64,000 nt of DNA from Cylicocyclus nassatus (taxonomy: Eukaryota > Nematoda > Chromadorea > Rhabditida > Strongylidae), in NCBI GenBank assembly GCA_958299035.1, contig CATQJL010000305.1, positions 69,470,792 through 69,534,791 on the forward strand, given 5' to 3'. Of the stretch, positions 47,001 through 55,872 are shown one piece after another. The position numbers were made by a program, and so were the translations under genes. Each line of letters starts with the position of its first letter. Positions within the stretch are counted from its first letter, which is position 1. The notes below the pieces were generated by a model, which saw only the letters and a list, made by a program, of their open reading frames with translations, made no database searches and was not told the origin of the DNA.

Positions 47001-50000
47001 TTCACACGGCAAGACATTTTAGCCAATCTATCAAATAATTTTGTAAGAATTTTGAGCATAACTATAATGCGAGGATTTCATAAAACTTATCTAATTCCAG
47101 TGCGCATGGCTAGCATGCTCTTTTAATTCGCGATGTTTCCCTCCCTTCCATCCTCCAGCAACAAATTGCTAATCCTGCTAATTTCCTTATTTGTGATCGT
47201 AAGAGGAAACGTATACCAATACCACTCATGGCAAGAATAGCCTAGTAGATTCGACGCTCAATATGATATTCATGCGTTTTTGACATTATTTGCGATGACA
47301 TTGACAGTCATTTACTTCACATGCAACAAATAAGACTTGTTCGTGACGCTAATTAATTAATTTAATAGGAACGAAAACTCAACTTTGTTTTTGACTAGAG
47401 ATAAAGAATAACTGTACCTATCGTATTGTATCATGTTGAGGATGGTCTATGGGTGAAACTTATCTCATGCGCATAAAAACTGTGAAGAGTTCAATGGACT
47501 CAGGACTTGCCCGACCACTCAAGATTTGCGTGGTGTTTGGAAAGCGCTTAATTCGATCATGTAATTACATTAGGCTGTATACGGTAATGAACTTCAGCGC
47601 GAAATTATCTTGTTATAACATTGAAGAGCATTTTGTCAAGAGTGAGTTTTGCCCATTCAGACTTGATACTCTGCGGTGCCAAGAAGCTGAGTAGGCATCA
47701 ATACTCCACAATTATGTGATCTTGAGTAAAGGTGATTATTGTTTTGTACTTACTACACTTTTATTACTTGCATTGCTGCCGATGATAAACTGTCTTGATA
47801 CGAGGCAGATTATGAAGTACACTCGAACGGCAAGAAAGACGACCTTAATCATATAAGCATAGCAATTTGCAAGCATAGCGAGCTATAAGTGTGCCTGTGG
47901 ATACGCGATAGGAATTGGCACCCAGTCGTAGTTGCAGATGCGAGCCATGTTCGTTCGAAAATTCTTGATCTCCTAAATCGAATTGCTATTTCGTAATTTT
48001 GCGTCATTTCTCCTCTTCAATAATTTCCTACGTTTTGGAGAGCTACTGCTCCTACTAGTGTCTCAATGCACCCCTCCTTGAATGCTTGCATGACTATATT
48101 CAATGACCAATTGACAGGTGCCCAGTACTTGTTGTAGACCAAGTTGATATTTTCTAGATCTCTTAGCTCGTTTTCATGGAGAAAACCTTGAAGCAAAAAT
48201 TTGACAATTAGCAAAAAATAGACTGCCTAGACCTCTAACTTACCAGCAATAACGAGCGACTCCATGTTAGGAAATCGTCTCCGAACACGCATGGACACAT
48301 CCCGAAGGACCAAAACCTTAATGGCTCTATTACGCTACTCATGTTCCATCACCTACGTGTAAACCAGTTCCATCACACAGTGACTGATAACGGAACTTAG
48401 GTTCGGCCTACTCAACACTTAGTATAGCGCAAAGAAACCTCAAATTTATTTCACAAAACCACGAACAAAGCATGGCCGGCGTCGTTCTCTCTTCCATGAA
48501 ATCGATGAATGCCTGATGGTCAAGGAAAGGTTGTGTAGTTTCTCTTAGTGAACATCTTAAACCGGTAATTTCACGAAGCCGCCAGCAACAGCTCATCACT
48601 GATGCAGTGCCCCATATCTCGAAACTAGCATTTCTTGTGCAAATTTCTCCTCAATGAAGTCGGTACTTTGCAGAAAATTAGGACGTGAAATTAGGGGTCG
48701 TATGGTACAGTATTAGTAAAGCCTTTAAGCGAGAAATCCACTTGTGTCAAGCCTATCTATGATGATACCTTCTCACAGAAGCAATAAACTCAGATTCGGC
48801 TTACCTGAGATAATACGGTGTACCGGATGATTGCTCTTCTCCAAAGCGTAGCCTTCAAAGTTTTTCCTTTCAATAATGTTGCAACAGTTAGCGCCAAGCT
48901 AAAATTTGAAATCAAGCATGTCTGGAAAAAAGATGGAAGCTACTTTTCACTTTGTGCTGATTTGATGCCGTATCAAAAACTACAGAAGCAAACTCACTTT
49001 TCAATCCAACCCATATTGTGGAAAATATTACGCCAACGATCAATGATGACGGTGACAAAGAAACCCAGCATAAAGGTAAGAGGAATGTATTTGAGTTTTT
49101 CATCGCAGTGTGCTGCTACACGTTCGAAGTTTCTGCAATAGTAATTATTTTATATTCATTAATGAATTTTGAGTGCCTGATAGGCCGCCAAGCAAGTACG
49201 AAGTTGCTCTGCAATCTATAACATCAATAGTGATATGAGTCAAAACGTAAAAAGTGACCGCTTAAGCGAGGTTTTACAAGAATTGCACTTATTTGTTAGT
49301 TATAATCAGCATATATCTAGAAAATTTGATCAAATCTTCGAGAGTGGACATATCAAAACGAAAGTGTACGTATTTTACATCTCGTAAGTGGCACATCCGT
49401 TCAAGGACATGACCGATCTCTTAATATGAGTAGGCCTATTGTTTTCTTATCGATAAATCCGAGCTCCTTTGTTTTTTGATCCATGATCTCTGTACTTATC
49501 GCGCTTCAGGATTCTAGCTAAATCTATGTGCATATCAGGTAAAGCTATCCCGTTTTCCCTTCTAGTTACACAGTCCACTCAAAACAAGGCATATGCAACC
49601 GCCATATGTCGCATCACTGCGTATCTTTCTAATCAATATCTTGTGAAGCATGTATACACGCGCCGTTGTTGTTTGGCTATGTCTTGGCATATAATGGACC
49701 TTACTCATACTGTCTATACTTTGATTCATCGTTGAAAACTTGAAGCAGCAAAGCGATTTATGAAAAGAAGTGAATGTTACTTCTGGCAAAGTATCTCATA
49801 TCGTGAGAATGGTTTCGAAATTCATTCTTCAAAAACTTTGTAAGCATAAAGGCTACTGCATGACGAAGGCGCAATAACAGTATTAGTTGAGCAGGCGCGA
49901 ACGCGACGCGCGTATCCTCACAGTTGTAAATCCTACGCCTCCTGCGCTCTGCGGCTAATAAAGCCGCGTTCGCGCCCAAAGATATTGCGCCTTCGTCATG

Positions 50001-53000
50001 CACCTATAGATCTTCATGTCGCTACAAATTTCACTCTTGACATTCTTGGATCTGCTACCCGTGCTTAGGGTCAATACTTACCACTTTTGGGGACTGACAC
50101 TACGGTGATCTCACGCGCACAACACTATTCACCTAAGCATGACTGGCCTGACAAAGTAAGGCTAAGCACATGTATTAGTAATACAAGAAAATTCGCCTTA
50201 AAGATTCGCCTTGTTAGTGACTGGTAAAATTTGAGAAAGGGAACGTGCCGAAGCAAGATTTCTAGTCCTATCGCGTTTTTCAAAGTGGTGATAGTTTCTT
50301 TGACGTGCAGTGTTATTTGTTAATTGAAAACTGCGATGAATAGAATTTTTGTGGCTATTCCAAGTTTTAAAGGGTAAAAAATTTCTACAAAGTCAATATC
50401 AGTCTCAAAAATACAAGTGAAAACAAACTACGCACAATTGATATTTTTTAGGCAACTTTCAAGAATTTCGCTGGTCATTTTTCAGTGTCCCATCTCCCCC
50501 CCCCCCTGCTGTTTGTCACCGATGCGAAGCGTGCATTTTAACAGGTTAGATCTAAATTGCTAACAAGGAAAGAATGGTCAGTGTGGCCGTTTAAGGTGAG
50601 ATGTATACCATTTTTCGGGAGACATAAAAAGCTAATTTCAAACTTGCCTTCCTTATCTGCGGAAAATTCTTGATTAGAAAGAAATGAACGTTTGTTGGTG
50701 CAAAAAATCGAGTGAGCAACAATAGCAGCAGAATGAAATCGTCGTGGAATTTTTCTAGCTCTAAGGAAGCAGTTAGTGAGGCTTCATTCAAATTAAGAGT
50801 ATTTATTGCACGGAGTGCTTTGAGAAAAATGCTGCCTTTGAGGTCCAGGAAGAATATTACAAGCGTTTCTGCTCACGTGGCGCATTCAATTTTTTTCGTT
50901 TTGTTGCACGCTTACAACTCCTCGTTCACAAAAGCTCCGCAATAAGAAGTGCAGACCTTATCAGCGCTCTCTATGTCTTCCAAGAAGATATGCATCTCAT
51001 TGCAAGAGACCGTTCAACATCTTTCTTTTGTAAGTATTAGGGTGATGCAAAAATAATGTCCTTTTGCAAGGTTTCGCTTTGAAAAGCTATAACTTTGCCC
51101 AGTTATTTTATTTCTAAATGCAGTCAAGATCTTCAGCGCGCACCTCGCGTACGGATATCTAAACGCGAAGAAAACCATGCGACAGAAACCGTTTTCTTTT
51201 GCAAACCTCGTTTTGAGAGAATATGGCTCACTTCAAGTTTGCTTCCTATCAGTGCTGATCCTTATTTTTTTAACAAACACTTAATATACGTTTGCATAGA
51301 AAAGACTTTAACGAAGAAGTTCAGCGAAAGGAAAGTTTTTTTCAATTTTTGGGCTTGTTTGTGGTAAGCCAGAAAGCCCCAAACTATGAAAATTAGTTTT
51401 TCATACATCGAATGCCTAAGTTTTTCTGCAAAAACTGTAGGCAAGATGTGCTGACTCAAGCATACACAAATGAGCGAAGCTTTGGCGATTGCCTCAATTC
51501 TTAGAATTCTGACCCATAGAATGCCACCGGCGAAAATCTATTTTGGCGTCGATTTCTTAGTCCAGGTATTATCAAGAAATCTAATTATATTAGATTGTTC
51601 GGAAAATAATGTCGCATGGCATCCTACCGCGACAGAATGACCATAAAAAATAGCGGATGGGGTATCATTTAATAGAGCAAAGCAAGCTCTACAAGATAGT
51701 TCACAAATCTACGCGGAAATCGTGCTCCACCTGAAGTTCGCATCCAAAATGTAAACATTTTTAGATATCCGAAAAATTGTATCTCGGTTCATAGACGTCT
51801 TATGGATCTTCAATTTGTATAGGCATGTACCCTCTACACTAGACATTCACCTGTATAGTTTGTGTTATTTTTCCTTGGCTACAGTACGAGAAATTAAAAT
51901 AGGTCAAAAAAGCGAATATGTGGCGTTTTTCGGGCTTTTTGCAAACAATTTGATTTTTCTCGAAAACTAGCGCTTATCTAAAGCTGAAAATTCATGGTTA
52001 TAATTTTAAAGGTCCATACTAGTATCACCCATGTGAGAAAAGCTCAGGATTGCTTTGGCAAAAATGTGTCGAATTTCGTTTTCTCATTTTTCAGCCATGG
52101 AAAAACCGCAAAAATGTGCATACGAGTGTCTCATATAGTGAGTCCACGCGTGAGCAAGTCAGGGTTTCCCAGGATTTTTCTGAACAGAGATACGATTTTT
52201 TTCGCTTTTTTAGATTTTTAGTGCCTTGTCAAATTTGGCTCCAAACTTCACGCGAATCAAACCTGGCGCAAAGGCTCGAGTTTTATTTTGTAGAGCATGT
52301 TTTGATCTATCGGTTGGTATCCCATTTACATACTTTCGTGCTCACCCTGCCATTTTGCATGTTGAAATAAAAAGTGACATTATTTTCCGAACAACGTAAT
52401 ACATGCGATAGATAAACGATAGCCATCCGTTACGGTAGCTATGTTTCCAAAAGATTTCGTTTATCTGAGTCCGGACTGTGGACAAGAGACTGAAAGCAAT
52501 GAGATTTCGATCCTGAGTGCTGCTGTGCAAAATACTGCTCACAGATGAACGATAGGTAGCCTAGTTGCACCACCATTAGAAGTACACCAAGAGAGCTTTC
52601 CAATGATGTGGAAAATCTGTGCCGAAAAAAAGTTTGATCTCATATATAAAGCTGAATGTCTGTTTGTCTGTCTGTATGTCTGTTCTGTCTGTATGTCTGT
52701 CTGTACGTATGTTCCGAATAGAAAATTCCATTTCTTAACCGATCCGGACCAAACTTGGCACACATACACTTCAGGCCCCGGCGGGTGTCACAGTCCACTT
52801 TTCGTTATCGATCGATATCAATTTTATCGATTTTTTGCAAAATGCTGATCACCCCCCGTGGGGGTGATCAGCATGCTCGATTACCCCCTGTGCCAACTCC
52901 CAGCCCCGTAGCTCAAATTTTGCAAAAAATCGATAAAATCGATATCGATCGATAACGAAAAGTGGACTGTGACATCCGCCGGGGCCTGAAGTGTATGTGT

Positions 53001-54764
53001 GTCAAGTTTGGTCCGGATCGGTTGAGAAATGGAATTTTCTATTCGGAACATGCGGCGGAGCCGGATAAGCCAGCTAGTAGAAAATAAAGTTGTTTGAAAA
53101 ATAGGTTTAAAGGACGGACATTATTTGTTTACCAACCTAATATCCCTATGAAGCGTTGAATGCGTAACGCACAACTATCAAGCCAAGCTTGGTATACATG
53201 GAGTAATCGCAAAAGTTCTGTTGCAATGTTTAATTGGTGCATAAAAGCCTCCGAAAACACGCCAGCGTTCTCTTTATAGTTCTTGGATGGCCTTAAATTC
53301 ACTGATTCTTTTCAATCAAGTTTTCCTATGCAAGCTATCTCATGCAAATGAAGTGAATCATAGTTTGTACTTTTTTTTATACTTTGCTTCTTTTTTGCAT
53401 GAAATAGCCTATAACTGCCCGAAACTCTAAAATTCAAATTTTGGATGAAAGAAGGCCAAACTTGGGCCCGTCCAAAATGCCGAAGCTGTGCCAGAGCCGA
53501 AACAACGCGAAACGGTGCCGTGCCTGTCTTAGCCGAGACAGCGCTAGAGGGGCTTTCGATAAAGATTTCGATCATATCTGTGTGGCAACGAGGTCCGCTA
53601 TGTTCCCGTCCATAGCGAAATGATCGTGTTCTGATCGAAATTGGTTGGAGCAGCTCCGAGACAGCAGACGCTGCCTCGGCGCTGCCTCAGCTCGGCACAG
53701 CTTCTGCACTCTGGACAGAGCCTTAATAATCTGGTCAATGAGTCTTAAAATAATCATGCTGCAATCAACATAACCAAAATTTCGACGTTGGAAATTGACA
53801 TCTTACTAACTGGTATAGTTTCGCTTGGTCCCTGTCAACAAACCAATAGTCCGCCACTCCGTCCCACTTGCACATAGGACATTCGAAAAATCGTGACGAT
53901 GGCGCGACCGCGCGCGACACGCACGCACTTCCAGTTCTTGATTTCTATCTCTACTCGAATAATTGCCATGATAGTATTCATACAGTGGAGGTAACTGAGC
54001 TGGGCATTGAGTTGCTTCCTGTTTGTGTAGGTGTTTTACGCTCCTGTGTGCGCAATGACCGCAGTCAAACTCGTCGTCAGATTTTGAGGATGAACCATAC
54101 AACATCTTCCTTTCCCTGTCTCAATTCTATAAGCGAGCTCCCAGCCTACCGCGTTTTCGTAGTCAGCATGCTGAGAAACGGCCCTTTTGAACCGCTCGCT
54201 ATCACAGCGCGACTCTGATTGGTCAATATGTCCACTGCCATAACGAGTTAATACTCGTTCATTTTTGTACATCTTTCGTGTCCAACATGATGATAGGTTT
54301 TGGTACAGGTATATTACATACTTCGAACTAAGGATTTTCCCGTTGACTGTAAATGCGACTTGTTAGCTTTGCCAGCGGCCCCGCACGCAACGAGACGAGC
54401 GTCGCGCGCGAAGGGTTCAAAAGGGCCTACACCCCAAGTGTAGTAGTAGTAGCTGAAAGAGGGAATCAAAGTATTACACCACGATCGTTGATTGCCTTTG
54501 GGAGATTTCGAATGATAAAAAACCTATATCAGACTTCGTTTTCTGATTACTGTAAAAATTCAAATTTAGGTGAAAAAATGCTTACCTCTTCGCATTTTCA
54601 TCCAATACTAATCTATAAGTTAAGAGTACAGCATAGTAACCACACAGCCACAGTACAAGCTCCACTACTATCTGTTTCCAGATGGATCCACGCCATCGAA
54701 ATAATAGCTTTACAAATGAAAATGCTGTCACCGACGAAACATCCAAATTATATGAAACAGTCAT
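37074..54764 (-). CDS. Bestrophin-family anion channel, 13 exons
   Basis: Bestrophins form pentameric calcium-regulated chloride/anion channels in the plasma membrane. Thirteen exons join in phase: 54764-54586, 49132-48998, 48898-48805, 48316-48244, 48186-48032, 47972-47895, 47843-47754, 45744-45682, 45179-45099, 45046-44895, 38028-37660, 37291-37227 and 37159-37074. They give 539 residues. Family landmarks are RWRGSIWK (exon 1), [12 protein letters not shown]...DRWRN (exon 2), [16 protein letters not shown] (exon 4), KYWAPVNW (exon 5), YDWVPIP (exon 6), and [17 protein letters not shown] (exon 9), which is the acidic calcium-clasp motif. Exons 1-10 (366 residues) are the conserved channel core, and exons 11-13 a variable cytoplasmic tail ending in an acidic EDDEEEKDF segment. 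Introns 1 (5.5 kb) and 10 (6.9 kb) are swollen by transposons; most others are 50-120 bases. The core is very secure. The tail exons are inferred from phase and splice sites. Confidence 0.9.
38029..39168. other. Intron 10, proximal part; nothing recognised
   Basis: Apart from the exon 11 acceptor there is no exon I can support. A 65-codon minus-strand frame (38556-38359) lacks acceptor and donor sites in a phase that would fit exons 10 and 11. Confidence 0.4.
39169..39370. mobile_element. 202-base palindromic MITE, PIF/Harbinger-like
   Basis: TAA lies on both sides. The ends are TGCCCCGGGCAGACTTCACG and CGTGAAGTCTGTCCGGGGCC. An inner inverted pair, ATCGTCGCGACTGAATCGCG with TATCGCGACGATTGAGTCGC, extends the fold. 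It is non-coding and lies in intron 10. Confidence 0.75.
39371..40559. other. Intron 10, middle part; nothing recognised
   Basis: A G run (about 39425-39435) and a GAGG-rich stretch (39380-39540) are the only notable composition features. No exon or repeat end is supported. Confidence 0.35.
40560..41439. mobile_element. Palindromic mariner-type element
   Basis: The ends TTAGGTTGTCAAGAAAATAA and TTATTTTTTTGACAACCTAA are flanked by TA (40558-40559 and 41440-41441). The two halves of the 880 bases are inverted copies with moderate divergence (AGAGTCAACCCT near 40616 against AGGGTTGACTCT near 41373). It has the same structure as 26469-27418 but is older. No transposase is present. Confidence 0.82.
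41442..42104. mobile_element. Palindromic Tc1/mariner-type element adjoining the previous one
   Basis: The left end CAGCGTGTCCCAAAAAATGA and right end TTTTTTGGGACACCCTG are inverted and flanked by TA. Inner arms also pair (CTTTTGTGGTGAAGTGTTTT with AAACACTTCACTACAAGAG). The left TA (41440-41441) is the same TA that ends the 40560 element. It is related to 30881-31895. Confidence 0.8.
42127..42955. mobile_element. Decayed mariner-type relic
   Basis: The left end TTAGACTGGAAATTAAGTTT and inner sequence (ACTTTCTCTCCCTGA, GCAGCTGTTGTTTGG, AGCAGGTCAAGTTCC) follow the order of the 7489-8276 element. The right end survives as GGTAAAACTTAGATCC-like sequence near 42945. Many indels have accumulated. 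Confidence 0.5.
42956..43477. other. Intron 10, distal part; nothing recognised
   Basis: Nothing that fits an exon or repeat end was found. Confidence 0.35.
43478..44869. mobile_element. 1.4-kb palindromic PIF/Harbinger-like element
   Basis: TTA is duplicated on both sides (43475-43477 and 44870-44872). The ends are GGCTGGGTTTATACTGATTC and GAATCAGTATGAACCCAGCC. Within lie nested GGAACTGTTCCCGCACAG-type short palindromes, then two inverted sets of a module containing GAAGCGGGGTTGAAGATTGA, CTGCTCCATGTATCCGGATA and TCGTCCATTCTCTCTTCGTG. No transposase is present. It sits 22 bases past the exon 10 donor of the bestrophin gene. Confidence 0.85.
44891..45744 (-). CDS. Bestrophin gene exons 8-10
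   Basis: Exon 8 (45744-45682) encodes [20 protein letters not shown] plus K and ends at GTAAGC. Exon 9 (45179-45099) encodes the [17 protein letters not shown] block, whose acidic run with the neighbouring residues forms the calcium-binding clasp in bestrophins. Exon 10 (45046-44895) encodes [16 protein letters not shown] and [12 protein letters not shown]. Exon 10 ends ATCGA|GTGAGTT. If that donor is not used, the next in-frame codon after GAG is TGA (44893-44891), giving a 367-residue protein. Intron 8 contains a PIF-like MITE (45216-45651) that fills most of it. Confidence 0.92.
45216..45651. mobile_element. PIF-like MITE in bestrophin intron 8
   Basis: TCA flanks both sides (45213-45215 and 45652-45654). 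The ends are CAAAAGAGAGTCAAGAAGTT and the inverse AACTTCGTGATCCTCCCTTG. AACGCCAATTCCAAATCTGC near 45280 follows the inner motif of the 15276 family. It takes up 436 of the 502 bases of the intron. Confidence 0.7.
45745..47753. other. Bestrophin intron 7; nothing recognised
   Basis: Two kilobases of A/T-rich sequence lie between well-supported exons 7 and 8. I found no repeat ends and no nested gene. It is the only long intron of this gene without a recognisable element. Confidence 0.45.
47754..49132 (-). CDS. Bestrophin gene exons 2-7
   Basis: Exon 2 (49132-48998) starts after TATTGCAG and supplies [12 protein letters not shown] and the DRWRN motif. Exon 3 (48898-48805) gives [14 protein letters not shown] and [12 protein letters not shown]. 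Exon 4 (48316-48244) follows an unusual CATTAAG acceptor. Exon 5 (48186-48032) carries [13 protein letters not shown] and [13 protein letters not shown]; taking its donor at AAC|GTAGGA keeps the spacing usual for the family. Exon 6 (47972-47895) ends CCACAG|GCACAC, a GC donor. Exon 7 (47843-47754) encodes the membrane segment [19 protein letters not shown]. Introns 2-6 are 51 to about 490 bases. Confidence 0.92.
49850..50005. mobile_element. Palindromic MITE, second copy, in bestrophin intron 1
   Basis: AGGCTACTGCATGACGAAGG at the left and CTTCGTCATGCACCT at the right are inverted. Compared with 12823-12984 the whole element is in the opposite orientation, with shared GCGGCTAATAAAGCCGCGTT and ACGCGCGTATCCTCACAG segments. 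High identity between copies points to fairly recent activity. Confidence 0.8.
50564..51030. mobile_element. PIF-like MITE in intron 1
   Basis: TAA flanks both sides (50561-50563 and 51031-51033). The left end CAAGGAAAGAATGGTCAGTG fits the family consensus. The inner TTGCCTTCCTTATCTGCGGA at about 50645 and its inverted, decayed partner near 50940-50970 are recognisable. The right end is worn (CATCTTTCTTTTG). Confidence 0.65.
51590..52399. mobile_element. Inner mariner-type element
   Basis: The ends TTAGATTGTTCGGAAAATAA and TTATTTTCCGAACAACGTAA are inverted, with TA on both sides. The inside contains ATAGAGCAAAGCAAGCTCTA and TTTGATCTATCGGTTGGTAT, shared with the element at 55873-58295 in reverse orientation. 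It has no transposase. Confidence 0.82.
52638..53077 (+). mobile_element. Helitron-like element with an inverted inner duplication
   Basis: It begins TCTCATATATAAAGCTGAAT after A and ends GGATAAGCCAGCTAG before T. Unlike 18376-18904, the middle folds on itself. TTCCGAATAGAAAATTCCAT, CGGACCAAACTTGGCACACA and ATCGATCGATATCAATTTTA recur inverted around a CACCCCCCGTGGGGGTG centre near 52858. The (GTCT)n tract is at 52662-52705. Confidence 0.75.
53465..53722. mobile_element. Palindromic GC-rich MITE in intron 1
   Basis: GGCCCGTCCAAAATGCCGAA at the left is the inverse of the right-end GCTTCTGCACTCTGGACAGA plus GCC. TTG and TTA flank it, fitting a worn 3-base target duplication. GAGACAGCGCTAG and GGCAGCGTCTGCTGTCTCG-type segments form the inner fold. 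Confidence 0.6.
54586..54764 (-). CDS. Bestrophin gene exon 1
   Basis: This exon has an ATG at 54764-54762 and a donor AAGAG|GTAAGC, and encodes the N-terminal 60 residues with the first transmembrane helix ([13 protein letters not shown]). It lies inside copy B of the segmental duplication, and its twin at 2247-2425 differs by about one residue. The frame is open upstream to 54911, but the ATG is chosen because a TTATTTCAG acceptor lies 31 bases before it and the family starts at MTVSY. Confidence 0.95.
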
Positions 54765-54794
54765 TTCATTTGAAGGAATAAGATAGTCAGTTTT

Positions 54795-54803
54795 CTGAAA
54801 TAA
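54795..54803 (-). promoter_or_regulatory. Candidate trans-splice acceptor of the bestrophin gene
   Basis: The minus strand reads TTATTTCAG|AAAACTG, 31 bases upstream of the ATG. This matches the nematode TTTCAG consensus for spliced-leader addition and cis-splicing. The same site is kept in copy A (about 2456-2464). A non-coding upstream exon cannot be ruled out. Confidence 0.5.
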
Positions 54804-55209
54804 CTCCGAAAGCAGGATTGAAGCTTGAACTGATTTAAGCGTCGATAAAAATCTCATCCGGTTGAAAGTAGAAATCACGCTTTGTTCAAAGTGAACAGGG
54901 AGAAAGCACATATTATTTATATTCTGGCCACTAAAAGGGCCACACTACAAAGGATTTGTGGCTTTGCTGAAAATCGTCACGCGGTTTATTGGCACACCCT
55001 CCAATGTTGTTTTATCTGTACAAACAGAGCATGTAGGACCGATATTGAACGATTTTACGCGTTAGTGATCAGTATCAAGTAGGGTATCACGAAGTTATGC
55101 AAGAGACAATATTATAATCAAAAGTCATACGTGAATCTCAGCCTTTAATTTTGGCCAAAATTCACAGTTTTACTTTTTGCTGATTTTTGAAGGTGCTGTA
55201 ACAGGCTAA

Positions 55210-55633
55210 CAAGGGAATGGTCAGAAGTCGAAGTGGCCGGACCAAAGAAGCTGTTTACCATTCGATGCAGTTTAAATCACTGACTTCGAATCTGTCTTCC
55301 TTATCTGCTTCCCGCTTCTGTGGACGAAGCTACAAGCGGTTTTATTGTGAAAAAATCATACATAAAAACAGCGAAATTGAGCACATTGTTGCACTTTTAG
55401 CTCAGCTTCTGGCTTCAAAAATCTTAAGTAAGCTAGCTGCATGTTTTGGCCCAGCATCGAGGCGAACGTGGCTCTGTATGGCTAAATTTTCAAATTTTCG
55501 CATAATTTCTAAGCAAAATAATGGTTTTTAATGGCTTACAGCTTCGTCCACAGAAGGAGTCAGCGCTTCATGCTGCATCTAACTGTACACAGCTTGTCTG
55601 GAATGGCCACTTCGATTTCTGACCATTTCCTTG
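55210..55633. mobile_element. PIF-like MITE with confirmed empty site
   Basis: TAA flanks both sides, and copy A at about 2860 reads CAGGCTAAGGCCCAAGC with a single TAA. The ends are CAAGGGAATGGTCAGAAGTC and GATTTCTGACCATTTCCTTG. Length is 424 bases. TCTGTCTTCCTTATCTGC is the family's inner motif. This pair proves the 3-base target duplication for the whole family. Confidence 0.9.
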
Positions 55634-55872
55634 TAAGGCCCAAGCTCGATAACCCTTCATAATAAATGTTGCGATCTTGAATACAGAGCAGGCCACAAAG
55701 CTTGATAACGTTTCGTTAGTATTCTGTTGCGCTCGAAAATCATGCATGTAAGAATGCATTTTGCGCATGTGGTTCAATATAACAGAAACATCATTACTAA
55801 AACTAACTCTACATTCTATTCGAAAAGCTAGGTGATGTTGTTTCACTCACCCTCTTTTCCTCCATGATATTA

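Larger units (their letters stand above)
51037..53140. mobile_element. Outer mariner-type element with two nested insertions
   Basis: The left end TTAGGGTGATGCAAAAATAA and right end TTATTTGTTTACCAACCTAA are each flanked by TA. Between them sit a second mariner-type element (51590-52399) and a Helitron-like element (52638-53077). Removing both leaves about 850 bases, the usual size of this family here. Confidence 0.75.

Noticed and set aside
54353..54781. 142-codon plus-strand frame opposite bestrophin exon 1
   Set aside because: It is the antisense shadow of exon 1; the minus strand has the family match, the splice sites and the duplicate.
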